A stretch of DNA of 41,273 bases, taken from positions 1-41,273 of the forward strand of contig JAEWHR010000076.1 in assembly GCA_023387655.1 (NCBI GenBank), read 5' to 3'. Positions within the stretch are counted from its first letter, which is position 1, and every line of letters starts with the position of its first letter. Origin of the DNA: Bacillota bacterium. GTDB taxonomy: Bacteria > Bacillota > Clostridia > Lachnospirales > Lachnospiraceae. Position numbers and translations under genes: made by a program. A model generated the notes under the pieces. The model saw only the letters and a list, made by a program, of their open reading frames with translations. It did not search any database and had not been told where the DNA came from. Shown here piece after piece: positions 17,218 to 26,382 of this stretch.

Positions 17218-18249
17218 TTACAATTTTATAGCTCTTTTGTATATATAGTAGGGATTTATACGATACAATAAAAAGCATATAAGATGGTATAAATATATTA
17301 GCTTGTGTGAAGTTAAAAAGAGCTGAAACTGCCTTTTTTTACTCATTTTATTTAAATGAAACGTTGCCTCATTAAAAGATTGACTGCTAAATATTTTACG
17401 GTTTAAATCATAAGTATTAATATTTTTTCCAGCTCGCTTATATATCTGAATAGAAAGACTCAGTGATCGTTCTACATAGTAAGTATGGAGCTTGTATCGC
17501 ATTTCTTCCGTTGCATTCTGTAAATCAAGATACCTTTTTAATAGGTTATAAAAATATTCGTATCCCTCATAATGGTTTTTATATATATGAGATACTAAGC
17601 TTCCTTGTTCCTTTAATACATATATATATAACGCTTCATCTATTACACAAATATGATTTGCTATTAACAACAGTTGCATACAAAATGAAATATCCTCATA
17701 TATTGTTATATTGTTATTAAACCGAATGTTACCTTCAATTATAAGTTTTCTACTAATTAACTTATTCCATGGTGCATTAATAAAAAAACCTTCGTATAAC
17801 TGCAAAAACATATTATGATAAAACTCAGCACTACTCCCAGAGAATGAAGATAATGGTGTGTTTCCAATTCTTTTCTCGTTTTGTAGAAAATAATATTGAA
17901 AGCCACAAATGCATAAATCTGATTTACTTTTCTCAATTTGGGTAGTCATACGTTCCAACATGTTCTTCTCTATGTAATCGTCACTATCAACAAAAAGAAT
18001 ATAATCCCCTTGGGCTATATCTATTCCTATATTACGTGTTCTACTTACACCTTGATTGATGTTATGAATAGCCTTAACTCTCGAATCTAGTTTTTCGTAA
18101 TGATTACAAATTTTCCCCGAAGAATCCGTACTACCATCATCAATAAGTATAAGTTCAAAATCATTCATCGTCTGATCTAAAACACTTTGAATACAACGTT
18201 GTAACCAGATCTCAGAATTATACACAGGTACAATAACTGAAACTTTCAT
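17218..18249 (-). CDS. GT2-family glycosyltransferase
   Basis: A 343-residue GT-A enzyme. The N-terminal domain shows KVSVIVPVYNSEIWLQRCIQ, LILIDDGSTDSSGKI, GVSRTRNIGIDIAQGDYILF and the metal-binding VDSDDYIE. The C-terminal third is family-variable and basic, probably membrane-associated. The ATG at 18249 is chosen because AAAAGGAG lies just upstream; an earlier start would include unrelated sequence. It adds a sugar to the lipid-linked repeat unit; donor and acceptor cannot be read from sequence. A long hairpin lies about 140 bases upstream. Confidence 0.9.
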   Translation of the reverse strand: MKVSVIVPVYNSEIWLQRCIQSVLDQTMNDFELILIDDGSTDSSGKICNHYEKLDSRVKAIHNINQGVSRTRNIGIDIAQGDYILFVDSDDYIEKNMLERMTTQIEKSKSDLCICGFQYYFLQNEKRIGNTPLSSFSGSSAEFYHNMFLQLYEGFFINAPWNKLISRKLIIEGNIRFNNNITIYEDISFCMQLLLIANHICVIDEALYIYVLKEQGSLVSHIYKNHYEGYEYFYNLLKRYLDLQNATEEMRYKLHTYYVERSLSLSIQIYKRAGKNINTYDLNRKIFSSQSFNEATFHLNKMSKKRQFQLFLTSHKLIYLYHLICFLLYRINPYYIYKRAIKL

Positions 18250-18384
18250 AATACTCCTTTTCTTTATTCCTGTAATATTCACCACAAAGATAAAAAATTA
18301 TTAATAATAAACTTACCAAGTACAAATTTTCTAGCAATGATAACTGAAAACTCCGAGTTCAAAAATATTACATTATATTAATAC

Positions 18385-18431
18385 AGTTATTACCCTCCTT
18401 TACATAGCTCATCTAAAGGAGGGTAATAACT
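18385..18431 (-). terminator. Long perfect hairpin, possible terminator inside the locus
   Basis: 18-base perfect arms (AGTTATTACCCTCCTTTA and its complement) around an 11-base loop, between the beta-helix gene and the GT2 gene. The core is GC-rich, but no T-run follows on either strand, so it is an imperfect intrinsic terminator, an RNA-processing or stability element, or a pause site. Confidence 0.5.
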
Positions 18432-18572
18432 TCTAATATAATTTAACTATATTTGTGATGCATGCACAGATTTAGCTTTGATAAACAGACCTCCTGCAAA
18501 ATATGCCTTGCAATAAATCTAATAGAAATAATCATCGAAATAAATTGCCAATACTGCAATAGCTTCCACATC

Positions 18573-20471
18573 TCAACTTCTTATACAGACAGTCTTTGCA
18601 TTGTCAATCTTACCATTCTTTATTCCTATCACAATTCCCCCCCACTCTTCATCCGTACCATCATATAACACATCAATACTTTTTGTCCCATTAAATGCAT
18701 AACTTCCAATTGTTTTAAGTGATTTAGGGAACGATATCTCTTTTAGATTTCCACATCCATTAAACACATTTGAACCAATTTTACTCACACCCATTCCCAC
18801 ACTAACCCGTTCCAAATGAGAAGATCGTTCAAACAAGCCATTGCCCAAATTTTCTATCCCTTCTTCAACAATAACAGCTACAATAGAAGATTTGTGTTTA
18901 TCCCAAGGTGTTGCTTTCTTAGAATGGTAGTTATATGTTGAACCAGAACCTGATAATACAAGTACTCCACATTGCGATAAGAAGAACTCAATCCCAGTTC
19001 CACATCTACCTTGAATTATAGTTTTGTCCTGTTTTAACCTTACACTCAATTCTTTACTATCTAGCAAGCCAACTGATAACTCTTTTATACACTCTATTAT
19101 TTTGTTTAGTACAACTGTATCATCTGCTCCCTGCTCAGATTTCTTATCAATATTTTTCCAAATATAAACTTTTTCTTTACTCCAATTTACAAATCGAATC
19201 TGATTTTTATTATTCTTTACACCGTCATAACATACAATCCATTTAGGATTTTCCTCAATAGAATAAATCTTATCAATTGGTAAATCATCAAACGTTAGAC
19301 TATCCTTTTTCATAGTCTTCATATTAGGAAAAGCTGGTATCTCAAATCTATATACATTTCTATTCGTTTGAACAATTAAAACTCGATCTACTGAAGTATC
19401 ATTTGTAACACTGAAATACACCTTTCTTTTATCCTTCCACACACTACCTACGAAAAGACTAGAAGTCGATGTTACATTATGAAAAGAAACTCCATCCGCA
19501 ATCCTAGGATATATATCTCCATATAATTTGGCCGAGCCTACTTGTATATTATTAAATAAGATATTTTTTATAATATATCCTTTTGATGTAGTAGCATAAA
19601 TACTATATCCTCCACCATTAATAATACAATTATTAAAATGTATTATTGCAGCATCACTAAATTCTAACATAACTCCTATACAGGTGTTAATCTTTGCCAA
19701 ATTATTCGTATACAGAATATTAGGTACTTCATATCGACAGTTATTGAAATATATGTTTCCAGCAACTACATCTTTATATCCATATATTTGTGTTCCATCT
19801 GAGTGTATAACCTGTGAAGAATAATGAGATAAGTTGCTTATATAGCAATTATTGAATGTAGCGTTTAATATCGGATTCATGGCATCTTGGACTGTTCCCC
19901 CAAAATAACAATTGTTTGCCAATATATTACTACCATAAATATTGGTAAATGAACAATCCTTAAATTCAAATGACACTTTAGATTCTATTCTTTCACTACT
20001 AAACTGATTAAACTTACAATTTGTAAATCTTACTTTTTTTGTAGATATTACTTTAGTAGCATTGTATAGCGCAACTTTAGAGTAATTGGTAAAATCTAAA
20101 TCTCTTATGTCCATGATTTCGTTAGAATTCTTATTTTGATAAAAAAAATCCAAAGACAATACATCTTCTCCACTTTCTTTAAAATAAATTCCTTGATAGA
20201 TGCCAGATCCCTTAACTTTGACACTAAGTTTCTCTTCCTTGCAACCAGTATTATATGCATCAGGAATCGGCATAGTATCATATCGATTTTCTATAGGTTC
20301 AATAACATATTCGGAATATTTCTCTTTTAGTTCACTAATCCTTAAAGAGCCTTCACTTAACTTATTCTTTTTAGGTTTATTAACGATGTTTTTATACAGC
20401 TTTTCTCCCAAGTAAACTAATACAACTATTCCAGTACACAGCAATAAACTTAAGCATATTTTCCGTTTCAT
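18573..20471 (-). CDS. Membrane-anchored beta-helix and leucine-rich repeat protein
   Basis: A 632-residue protein with an N-terminal signal anchor (about residues 4-22), then a region of repeated short strands rich in Asn, such as FTNCKFNQFSS, FKDCSFTNIYG and FNNCYISNLSH, typical of right-handed parallel beta-helix (pectate-lyase-like) folds at about 90-330. The C-terminal part (about 545-620) has BspA-type leucine-rich repeats: KIGSNVFNGCGNLKEISFPK and TIGSYAFNGTKSIDVLYDGT. It should act outside the membrane. In a polysaccharide locus a beta-helix could bind, cut or modify the polymer; no catalytic residues can be named. The start follows AAGAAGGGG. Confidence 0.7.
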   Translation of the reverse strand: MKRKICLSLLLCTGIVVLVYLGEKLYKNIVNKPKKNKLSEGSLRISELKEKYSEYVIEPIENRYDTMPIPDAYNTGCKEEKLSVKVKGSGIYQGIYFKESGEDVLSLDFFYQNKNSNEIMDIRDLDFTNYSKVALYNATKVISTKKVRFTNCKFNQFSSERIESKVSFEFKDCSFTNIYGSNILANNCYFGGTVQDAMNPILNATFNNCYISNLSHYSSQVIHSDGTQIYGYKDVVAGNIYFNNCRYEVPNILYTNNLAKINTCIGVMLEFSDAAIIHFNNCIINGGGYSIYATTSKGYIIKNILFNNIQVGSAKLYGDIYPRIADGVSFHNVTSTSSLFVGSVWKDKRKVYFSVTNDTSVDRVLIVQTNRNVYRFEIPAFPNMKTMKKDSLTFDDLPIDKIYSIEENPKWIVCYDGVKNNKNQIRFVNWSKEKVYIWKNIDKKSEQGADDTVVLNKIIECIKELSVGLLDSKELSVRLKQDKTIIQGRCGTGIEFFLSQCGVLVLSGSGSTYNYHSKKATPWDKHKSSIVAVIVEEGIENLGNGLFERSSHLERVSVGMGVSKIGSNVFNGCGNLKEISFPKSLKTIGSYAFNGTKSIDVLYDGTDEEWGGIVIGIKNGKIDNAKTVCIRS

Positions 20472-20584
20472 ATAATTCCCCTTCTTAAAAAGTTTTTCAT
20501 TTTTTCATCATAGAAACAATACTACATCATAATACTAGTTTATTGCATAATTATACTTTTGTTACTTTCTATACTAATACGTAA

Positions 20585-21514
20585 CTATTTTTTCATAGCA
20601 ACTAGGTATGGTTCCACAATGATTGACTTCCGACTATGGTAGCAATTATTGTAAGGTAGAAGTTTTATAATATTAATCCACTTTCTATCACGAACCAATC
20701 CTAATCGTAATCTAGTTGCCTTTATATTTCTTTGTATCACTTTTAAATATTTTTTATGAATTTTCTTGTCTAGTACAAATTGTAGTAAACACTCATCATT
20801 TACAAGTAGCTGTTCAAGATAATCAACTCTTTTCACTACAGTATGAAAAGACTTCATTGAAACATTCTTAGAATGCAGTCTCCTATATATTAGATTTGCA
20901 TGATATACATAACAACCATTAGTACACTGTGACAATTTCCAAACCCAATCATCATGGGCCCAGCCTTCACACCAATAATCTTTAATTTCCTCTTTAAAGC
21001 ACTGCGTTATACACATCAAGCATCCGAGACTTCCAATATATATATTCTTATAATTGAGTTGAATCTTTTGGATAATCTTATTGTCTGTCATCCTACTCAT
21101 AACGCTTTTCCTTATCTTAGGAGCATCCTTACTCGATGACAATGGGATAAAATCACAGCATAATAGTTTAATGTTATTATTATCCATCATTACATTTACC
21201 ATTTTTTCAATCTTATCTGATATCCAGATATCATCTTGATCACAGAAAAATATGTAATCACCAGTTGCCATCAGTACACCGTTATAAAAATTTTTAGCAT
21301 ATCCTACGTTTCTTTTATTGATATGTATTTTCCAATTATCACTTAAGTTATATCTTTGAATATAGTCCTTAATTATCTCTACGGTATCATCCGTAGAACC
21401 GTCATCACAAATAATCAACTCATGAATAACGCACGATTGTAACCTTAGTGAATCCAATTGATCTATTAAGTACTCTTCTCCATTATATGTTGCAAGAACA
21501 ACTGAAATACTCAT
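20585..21514 (-). CDS. GT2-family glycosyltransferase (rhamnosyltransferase-like)
   Basis: A 309-residue GT-A enzyme: SISVVLATYNGEEYLIDQLD, LIICDDGSTDDTVEII and the acidic metal site YIFFCDQDDIWI. The DQDD form and the WAHDDWVW segment are common in rhamnosyl- and related transferases of Gram-positive capsule loci. It ends normally. GGGAGTG precedes the ATG. Its stop is followed by an ordinary AT-rich gap before the beta-helix gene. Confidence 0.88.
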   Translation of the reverse strand: MSISVVLATYNGEEYLIDQLDSLRLQSCVIHELIICDDGSTDDTVEIIKDYIQRYNLSDNWKIHINKRNVGYAKNFYNGVLMATGDYIFFCDQDDIWISDKIEKMVNVMMDNNNIKLLCCDFIPLSSSKDAPKIRKSVMSRMTDNKIIQKIQLNYKNIYIGSLGCLMCITQCFKEEIKDYWCEGWAHDDWVWKLSQCTNGCYVYHANLIYRRLHSKNVSMKSFHTVVKRVDYLEQLLVNDECLLQFVLDKKIHKKYLKVIQRNIKATRLRLGLVRDRKWINIIKLLPYNNCYHSRKSIIVEPYLVAMKK

Positions 21515-21518
21515 AGAT

Positions 21519-22511
21519 TCACTCCCTTCTATTAATTAAGAATTTTATATGACTTAACCAAACCAAAATACATACAACCCACTCACTAGAGTTTTTCAAA
21601 TAAAAGTCTTTTAACTTTCTTCTATAATAGGTATTGCATTTATAATCTTTAAAATTAATTTTCAGATACATAAAGGTCTTTTTCACTAGACGCCTTCGCT
21701 CATATTTATCATTTACTCGCGCTACTCTTTTCATCGAACTACATAGTAGAATTCTTACACAAAAATACTCTAACTCACTCCAATATTCTTTTTCAAAACC
21801 TCTTTCTTTATAACATTGTAAAATAGAGTCAATAACCTGAAATATATCCTCTATTTTCTTTGAATCACATGTTTTTGTTGTAGATCCTTCACGCCTCACA
21901 CGATAAGCCAAAGATTCGTATACATAGCTGATTTTGTTTAAATAAGGAATCGCATTCACCCAAAAAGCCGTATCCTCATAGATAACTCCTTCTGGAAATA
22001 AAATCTGGTTTGTGCGAAGTATACTCCCTTTATAAAAATTAATAAAAGGTGAAACGATTGCATCATAAAACATTTCTCGATTTGTTTTACATATTGGATT
22101 TATGACAAGTTTCCTTAATACTACCTCTGACTCACCACTATATATTATATCTGTATATCCACATCCAATATAATCACTATCAGATGAGATGGCCTTCGTA
22201 TATAATTTCTCAAACGTATCTAAGCGAACAAAGTCATCTGAATCAAGGAAGCCAATATATTCACCTGTTGAATGAGTAATTCCAAGGTTTCTAGCTGACG
22301 CTTGTCCCCCATTTTCTTTATAGAATGGAACTATTAATTCCGGATACTTTTCTTGATATTCCTCAATAATCCTTCTAGATCCATCCGTTGAACCATCATC
22401 GATAACTAGAATTTCGATTTCCTTTATTGTCTGCTTCACTAACGAATCCAGACATTTAATCAGATATTTTTCGGTATTATACACCGGAACTATGACACTG
22501 ACCTTTTTCAT
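21519..22511 (-). CDS. GT2-family glycosyltransferase
   Basis: A 330-residue GT-A enzyme with KKVSVIVPVYNTEKYLIKCL, ILVIDDGSTDGSRRIIEEYQ, GGQASARNLGITHSTGEYIG and the metal site FLDSDDFV. The ATG at 22511 is preferred over the one at 22517 by its distance from GAGGGG. It overlaps the end of the polymerase gene by about 35 bases, implying translational coupling, and ends 4 bases before the next GT2 start. Sugar specificity unknown. Confidence 0.9.
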   Translation of the reverse strand: MKKVSVIVPVYNTEKYLIKCLDSLVKQTIKEIEILVIDDGSTDGSRRIIEEYQEKYPELIVPFYKENGGQASARNLGITHSTGEYIGFLDSDDFVRLDTFEKLYTKAISSDSDYIGCGYTDIIYSGESEVVLRKLVINPICKTNREMFYDAIVSPFINFYKGSILRTNQILFPEGVIYEDTAFWVNAIPYLNKISYVYESLAYRVRREGSTTKTCDSKKIEDIFQVIDSILQCYKERGFEKEYWSELEYFCVRILLCSSMKRVARVNDKYERRRLVKKTFMYLKINFKDYKCNTYYRRKLKDFYLKNSSEWVVCILVWLSHIKFLINRRE

Positions 22512-23907
22512 CTTCATTACCCCTCATTTGAACTATACACAAATTACTTTTTTGCTTAAAATACTTGTAATGATTTGTCTCATTATATGGATCCAAAGCA
22601 TTCTCTTTAATGATTACAGCTACATATATTGCAAACTGAATATAAACATACTTCAATGTCTGTAAGGTATCCAGAAACCATAAATTAACAAAATATGCAA
22701 CTATAGAAATAAAGAGAACCATCTTTATTCCAGACTTTTTTCTTATAGCTTCTTTTAGGATTCCTACTACCGTGATAATTATAAAAAGTCCGTATAAAAC
22801 CAAGCCTGGATATGCGAATCTAATATATTGACAAACATAAAAATTGTCAACAGATGTTATTGCCCACCCATCAATAACCACTGTTACCCCTCTTTTTAAA
22901 CCTCTTCCAAGCAAAGGATTTAACCAATCAAGATTAAAAATTTGCAAAGTTAGTTCTCTCGTTCTTGCACTATCTGCAAGTCGTTTCATATCAGCACCAA
23001 AGTTAGCAGCATATTGTGTATCAAAAATCGAGTCAAAAACGCTACATACTTGTCTCATTATGTATTGCGCTACTTCAGTGTTTAAAAACATACTTATATA
23101 CGCTCCTGAAATTAACAATATGACTGATAATCCTAGGATAATTGCTTTTTTTTGCTTTCGTTCTGAAAATATAAATAATAGGAATAATTCCAAAAAAAAT
23201 ACTGCAAGTGTTGACCTTGAACCCGTCATAAAAATGTTTATTATTATCAGGATACACAAAATAGGTCTATGCATAATAGACAATTTATTAGTAACTACGT
23301 TTAAGCATACCATTGGAAAAACAGTAATTAGGAGAAGGCCATACCCCAGTGAATGATTACATGGTCCCATCACTCGATATACTCCAGAACGAATAAAGCC
23401 CCCTGTATATAACCCCGGAATCGCTTCGAGATAAGCAAACGGAGTCTGTTTCATAAAAAACTCTACTATTCCTAATATTGTTAGCACATATAAAAATTTC
23501 ATTATAAGAGCAATAAAATCTTCCACCCCATATATCTCTAGAATTATATAACTCACAATAAATAAACAAGTAAATTCAATCACCGTTTGTAAGATAGTAT
23601 TTACATTGATACGCAAAACTGCAGTGTAAGCTAAGACACACAAATAGAAAAACATACATAGTTTAAAAGGAGCTTTATCAATAATACTTATAAACTTTTG
23701 AAATCGCTCTCGACTTTCAATAATGTAAATGAGAAATAATATCGCCATAATACGTAACGCCGTTAGGTCGTATCCACCCACTTGGATACCAAAGTATTGT
23801 GGTAGAACAAATAGTGTAAAAAGAAAAACTGCAGATAGTCTTCTCTCTGAATATCTTTGATAAGTACTATTCATGTATATTTTGGGTTTTGTAATGAATT
23901 CATTCAT
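22477..23907 (-). CDS. Wzy-type polysaccharide polymerase (O-antigen ligase family)
   Basis: A 476-residue integral membrane protein with about 11-12 segments and a larger external loop (about residues 290-350, including RLADSARTRELTLQIFNLDW and the glycine-rich LNPLLGRGLKRGVT), the pattern of O-antigen polymerase/ligase proteins. GPCNHSLGYGLLLIT is a typical conserved loop before a segment. It joins repeat units at the outer face. Its start has AAGGAAGG upstream. It is the first gene after a 586-base gap that separates it from the oppositely oriented GT32-like gene. Confidence 0.85.
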   Translation of the reverse strand: MNEFITKPKIYMNSTYQRYSERRLSAVFLFTLFVLPQYFGIQVGGYDLTALRIMAILFLIYIIESRERFQKFISIIDKAPFKLCMFFYLCVLAYTAVLRINVNTILQTVIEFTCLFIVSYIILEIYGVEDFIALIMKFLYVLTILGIVEFFMKQTPFAYLEAIPGLYTGGFIRSGVYRVMGPCNHSLGYGLLLITVFPMVCLNVVTNKLSIMHRPILCILIIINIFMTGSRSTLAVFFLELFLLFIFSERKQKKAIILGLSVILLISGAYISMFLNTEVAQYIMRQVCSVFDSIFDTQYAANFGADMKRLADSARTRELTLQIFNLDWLNPLLGRGLKRGVTVVIDGWAITSVDNFYVCQYIRFAYPGLVLYGLFIIITVVGILKEAIRKKSGIKMVLFISIVAYFVNLWFLDTLQTLKYVYIQFAIYVAVIIKENALDPYNETNHYKYFKQKSNLCIVQMRGNEDEKGQCHSSGV

Positions 23908-24017
23908 CTCGGAAACCTTCCTAACTATTTATTTTATTTATATAATACCTTGAATTTCTTTTTACAAGCTTTGTCTAATCCTCAAAATTAAATAACTACT
24001 ACATCAAATAAAAAGTA

Positions 24018-24192
24018 TTAGTATAAATCCAATAGCAAGAATTGATTAATTTGCCTTTTAGCTGTCATATAATATTCTTTATATTTATTCATTTCTTGTT
24101 TATACGTATGCTTGTCATTCTCATAGTTACACAAATACGATAATCTTCGTTTGCAAATTCAAGCTCCCCATATTGATACATGTACTGTAAGT
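24018..24192 (-). pseudogene. C-terminal remnant of a lost gene
   Basis: In the 23908-24493 gap the minus strand reads MYQYGELEFANED, then after a frameshift RLSYLCNYENDKHTYKQEMN and TAKRQINQFLLLDLY, stop. The sequence is protein-like and could be the end of a polysaccharide enzyme. The remainder of the gap is AT-rich and presumably holds the promoters of the two divergent genes; I see no other gene in it. Confidence 0.4.
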
Positions 24193-24493
24193 TATATCTA
24201 GTTTATGCCTAGATTCTATATTGTATTTAATTCCACTCAATTCGAAGAATACCGTTTGTATAATACCCTATAATCAAGTCAACTATTGAAATGTAAATTT
24301 TTGTAATATATAATATACTCAGACACTATTATTATGTTTCCCAAGTTCACATAGGCAGATATACTAAGTTCACACATATAATTTGGAGATATGAATAAGA
24401 AATCAATATTAATATCATTTGACTAGTTTGTTTTCATACCTAATAGTAACTTTCAACCAACCACTAATTTAATTAAAAGAAAGGACCTTCAAT

Positions 24494-25309
24494 ATGCATA
24501 CTTCTGACAATACCCTAGATACAATCCCTAAAATTATACATTACTGTTGGTTTGGTAAACCAATGCCCACTGAGTTGAAGCAGTATGTAGAATCATGGAA
24601 TCTACTACATGATTACAAAAAAATAGAATGGAATGATACTAATTGCACATTTAATGAAAATGCATTTGTACGTAAAGCATATTCAGAAAAAGCCTTTGGT
24701 TTTTTGGGTGATTATTACCGTTTAAAAGTTCTTTATGAGTATGGTGGCATCTATCTAGATACTGATGTGAAGGTGTTTAAGTCGTTCGATCCGCTTCTAT
24801 CCAACGAAGTATTTTTGAACTTCATCTTTAACAGTTCCATTGGCACTGCAATTATCGGTGCAAAGCCTCATAATGCTTTTATCAAACAGCTATTGGATAT
24901 GTATGACAATACTATTTTTGATGAAACTACGAATGACAATAAGTTTGAAATTCAACCAAATGGAAAAATTACTTTGAATAGATTTGAAACAAGTAATCAT
25001 TATTTCACTACATATATTCTTAAACACTACCCTACACTAAAATTTAACAATACATATCAAGACATGAAGGACTTTGTAATATATCCCAAGGAACTATTTG
25101 AAATTGGTTCTCTCTTAAACAGGCATTATACGATTCATTATTGCGCAGGTGCCTGGCGTACAAATAAGAAACATACAAAGTCATGGAAACGCTTTATTCG
25201 TAATGGTATCTACAAAATACCAAAAGTAGAAATTCTAGTTCGTAAAATTAGATATCATAAGCTAGATAAGCAAATACCTTTTTATAGTATATGTGAGAAT
25301 CGGCGCTAA
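24494..25309 (+). CDS. GT32-like glycosyltransferase (DXD sugar-binding family)
   Basis: A 271-residue cytoplasmic transferase of the Gly_transf_sug (OCH1-like) group: PKIIHYCWFGKPMPTELKQY at the N-terminus, FLGDYYRLKVLYEYGGIYLD with the DTDVKVF metal motif, and a C-terminal HYCAGAWR. AAAGGA precedes the ATG. It is the only glycosyltransferase on the plus strand inside the locus, with its own upstream region, and converges on the PssE-like gene through a shared hairpin. It may be expressed separately, adding a side sugar. Confidence 0.9.
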   Translation: MHTSDNTLDTIPKIIHYCWFGKPMPTELKQYVESWNLLHDYKKIEWNDTNCTFNENAFVRKAYSEKAFGFLGDYYRLKVLYEYGGIYLDTDVKVFKSFDPLLSNEVFLNFIFNSSIGTAIIGAKPHNAFIKQLLDMYDNTIFDETTNDNKFEIQPNGKITLNRFETSNHYFTTYILKHYPTLKFNNTYQDMKDFVIYPKELFEIGSLLNRHYTIHYCAGAWRTNKKHTKSWKRFIRNGIYKIPKVEILVRKIRYHKLDKQIPFYSICENRR

Positions 25310-25346
25310 TTTAAACTTGATTGGAGACGAAATATGCTCTAACTTC

Positions 25347-25404
25347 ATAAAGCTATTCATAATTCGTAATAGTTTACTACTACATGAATTATGAATAGCT
25401 TTAT
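25347..25404. terminator. 19-bp perfect convergent hairpin
   Basis: Arms 25347-25365 and 25386-25404 pair perfectly. It lies between the converging GT32-like and PssE-like genes and includes the stop codon of the latter. T-runs on both sides are short (TTTATT), so termination is likely but possibly inefficient, especially for minus-strand transcripts that must continue into the polymerase gene. Confidence 0.65.
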
Positions 25405-25889
25405 TGTTCAATAAGTTCTTTTATCGCATGATCCAAGTCATCAATCATTCTTTTTGTATTGGATGGGTATGCATGTAACTTTATATCCTCAATTCCAGTT
25501 AGAATACCCATCAAATCATCGCAAGTATAACACGGACATATAATATGCATCTCTTCAAATTGCTTTAGTATTTCAAGTTGATGATCATCTACATGTTCTC
25601 CATATTTTTTTAGCCTAGGAATGGCAATCACTTTCTTTCCTTTTGTAACTGCACCAATAATAGCTCCAGTTCCTGCGTGTGTAATCACTATATCACTTTT
25701 TTGTAGTGCATCTTCATACTGCTCTCTGTCTAGAAACTTTTCATAACGATAGTACTTTGGTATATAATCACTATAACCTATCTGAGCATATATTCCTGCT
25801 TTTATCTGACCTTCATTTACGAGCTTATCAAGTTCTATTAGTAAACGATTAAATTGAAACTTCTGTGACCCTAGTGTTACAAATATCAT
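25401..25889 (-). CDS. Glycosyltransferase catalytic half, PssE/Alg13-like
   Basis: A 162-residue protein matching the C-terminal, nucleotide-sugar-binding half of a GT28-type transferase: IFVTLGSQKFQFNRLLIELD and the glycine-rich DIVITHAGTGAIIGAVTKGK, then AIPRLKKYGEHVDDHQLEIL. It needs the membrane half encoded next to it at 25906 to work, as with bacterial PssD/PssE and yeast Alg14/Alg13. The start has GGGAGTG upstream. Sixteen bases separate the two genes. Confidence 0.9.
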   Translation of the reverse strand: MIFVTLGSQKFQFNRLLIELDKLVNEGQIKAGIYAQIGYSDYIPKYYRYEKFLDREQYEDALQKSDIVITHAGTGAIIGAVTKGKKVIAIPRLKKYGEHVDDHQLEILKQFEEMHIICPCYTCDDLMGILTGIEDIKLHAYPSNTKRMIDDLDHAIKELIEQ

Positions 25890-25905
25890 TCACTCACTCC
25901 CATCA

Positions 25906-26382
25906 TTAATAAATTCCTCCCCTATAAATAGCGTTCGGAAAAACCTCAAGCATTTGTTCCCATTGCACATAAAAATAATCCGCAAAATGATATAGAAGTT
26001 TACCACTTTGCGTTGGGCTCGTTACTTTAGCAAAAGACTCAATATAAATCAGCTTTTTCCTAAATAATTTACCAATGATACAGATTGGAATCATAGCAAG
26101 AACCCCCGTAGTTATGATAATGTCTGGTTTTTCTCTTAATAATAGCTTCAAAGAGGTTGCCATATTAAGAAGCAACTTTAGAATGACCCCCTTCTCTTTA
26201 CGATTGATTTGTTTTAAGTAATATACTTTAATGTTTTTTACCTTTACATCATAGATGGTTTTTTCCGCCAATATAAAACAATCATATCGTTCCATAAGTG
26301 GGCGAAGCATCATAAGTTGTTCGAAATGCCCCCCCGTTGACGCTGCAAAACATATCTTAGGTTTACTACGTTTACGCTTCAT
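25906..26382 (-). CDS. Glycosyltransferase membrane half, PssD/Alg14-like
   Basis: A 158-residue protein with KICFAASTGGHFEQLMMLRP (the S-x-GGH element), a central hydrophobic segment and KPDIIITTGVLAMIPICIIG, then KLIYIESFAKVTSPTQSGKL. It anchors and activates the PssE-like partner at the membrane; together they often add the second sugar (glucuronic acid or galactose) to the primed lipid. It overlaps the phosphatase gene upstream by ATGA. Confidence 0.92.
   Translation of the reverse strand: MKRKRSKPKICFAASTGGHFEQLMMLRPLMERYDCFILAEKTIYDVKVKNIKVYYLKQINRKEKGVILKLLLNMATSLKLLLREKPDIIITTGVLAMIPICIIGKLFRKKLIYIESFAKVTSPTQSGKLLYHFADYFYVQWEQMLEVFPNAIYRGGIY

Noticed and set aside
22844..23356. 170-codon plus-strand frame opposite the polymerase
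   Set aside because: Shadow of a membrane protein gene; composition follows the antisense of hydrophobic codons and there is no start signal.
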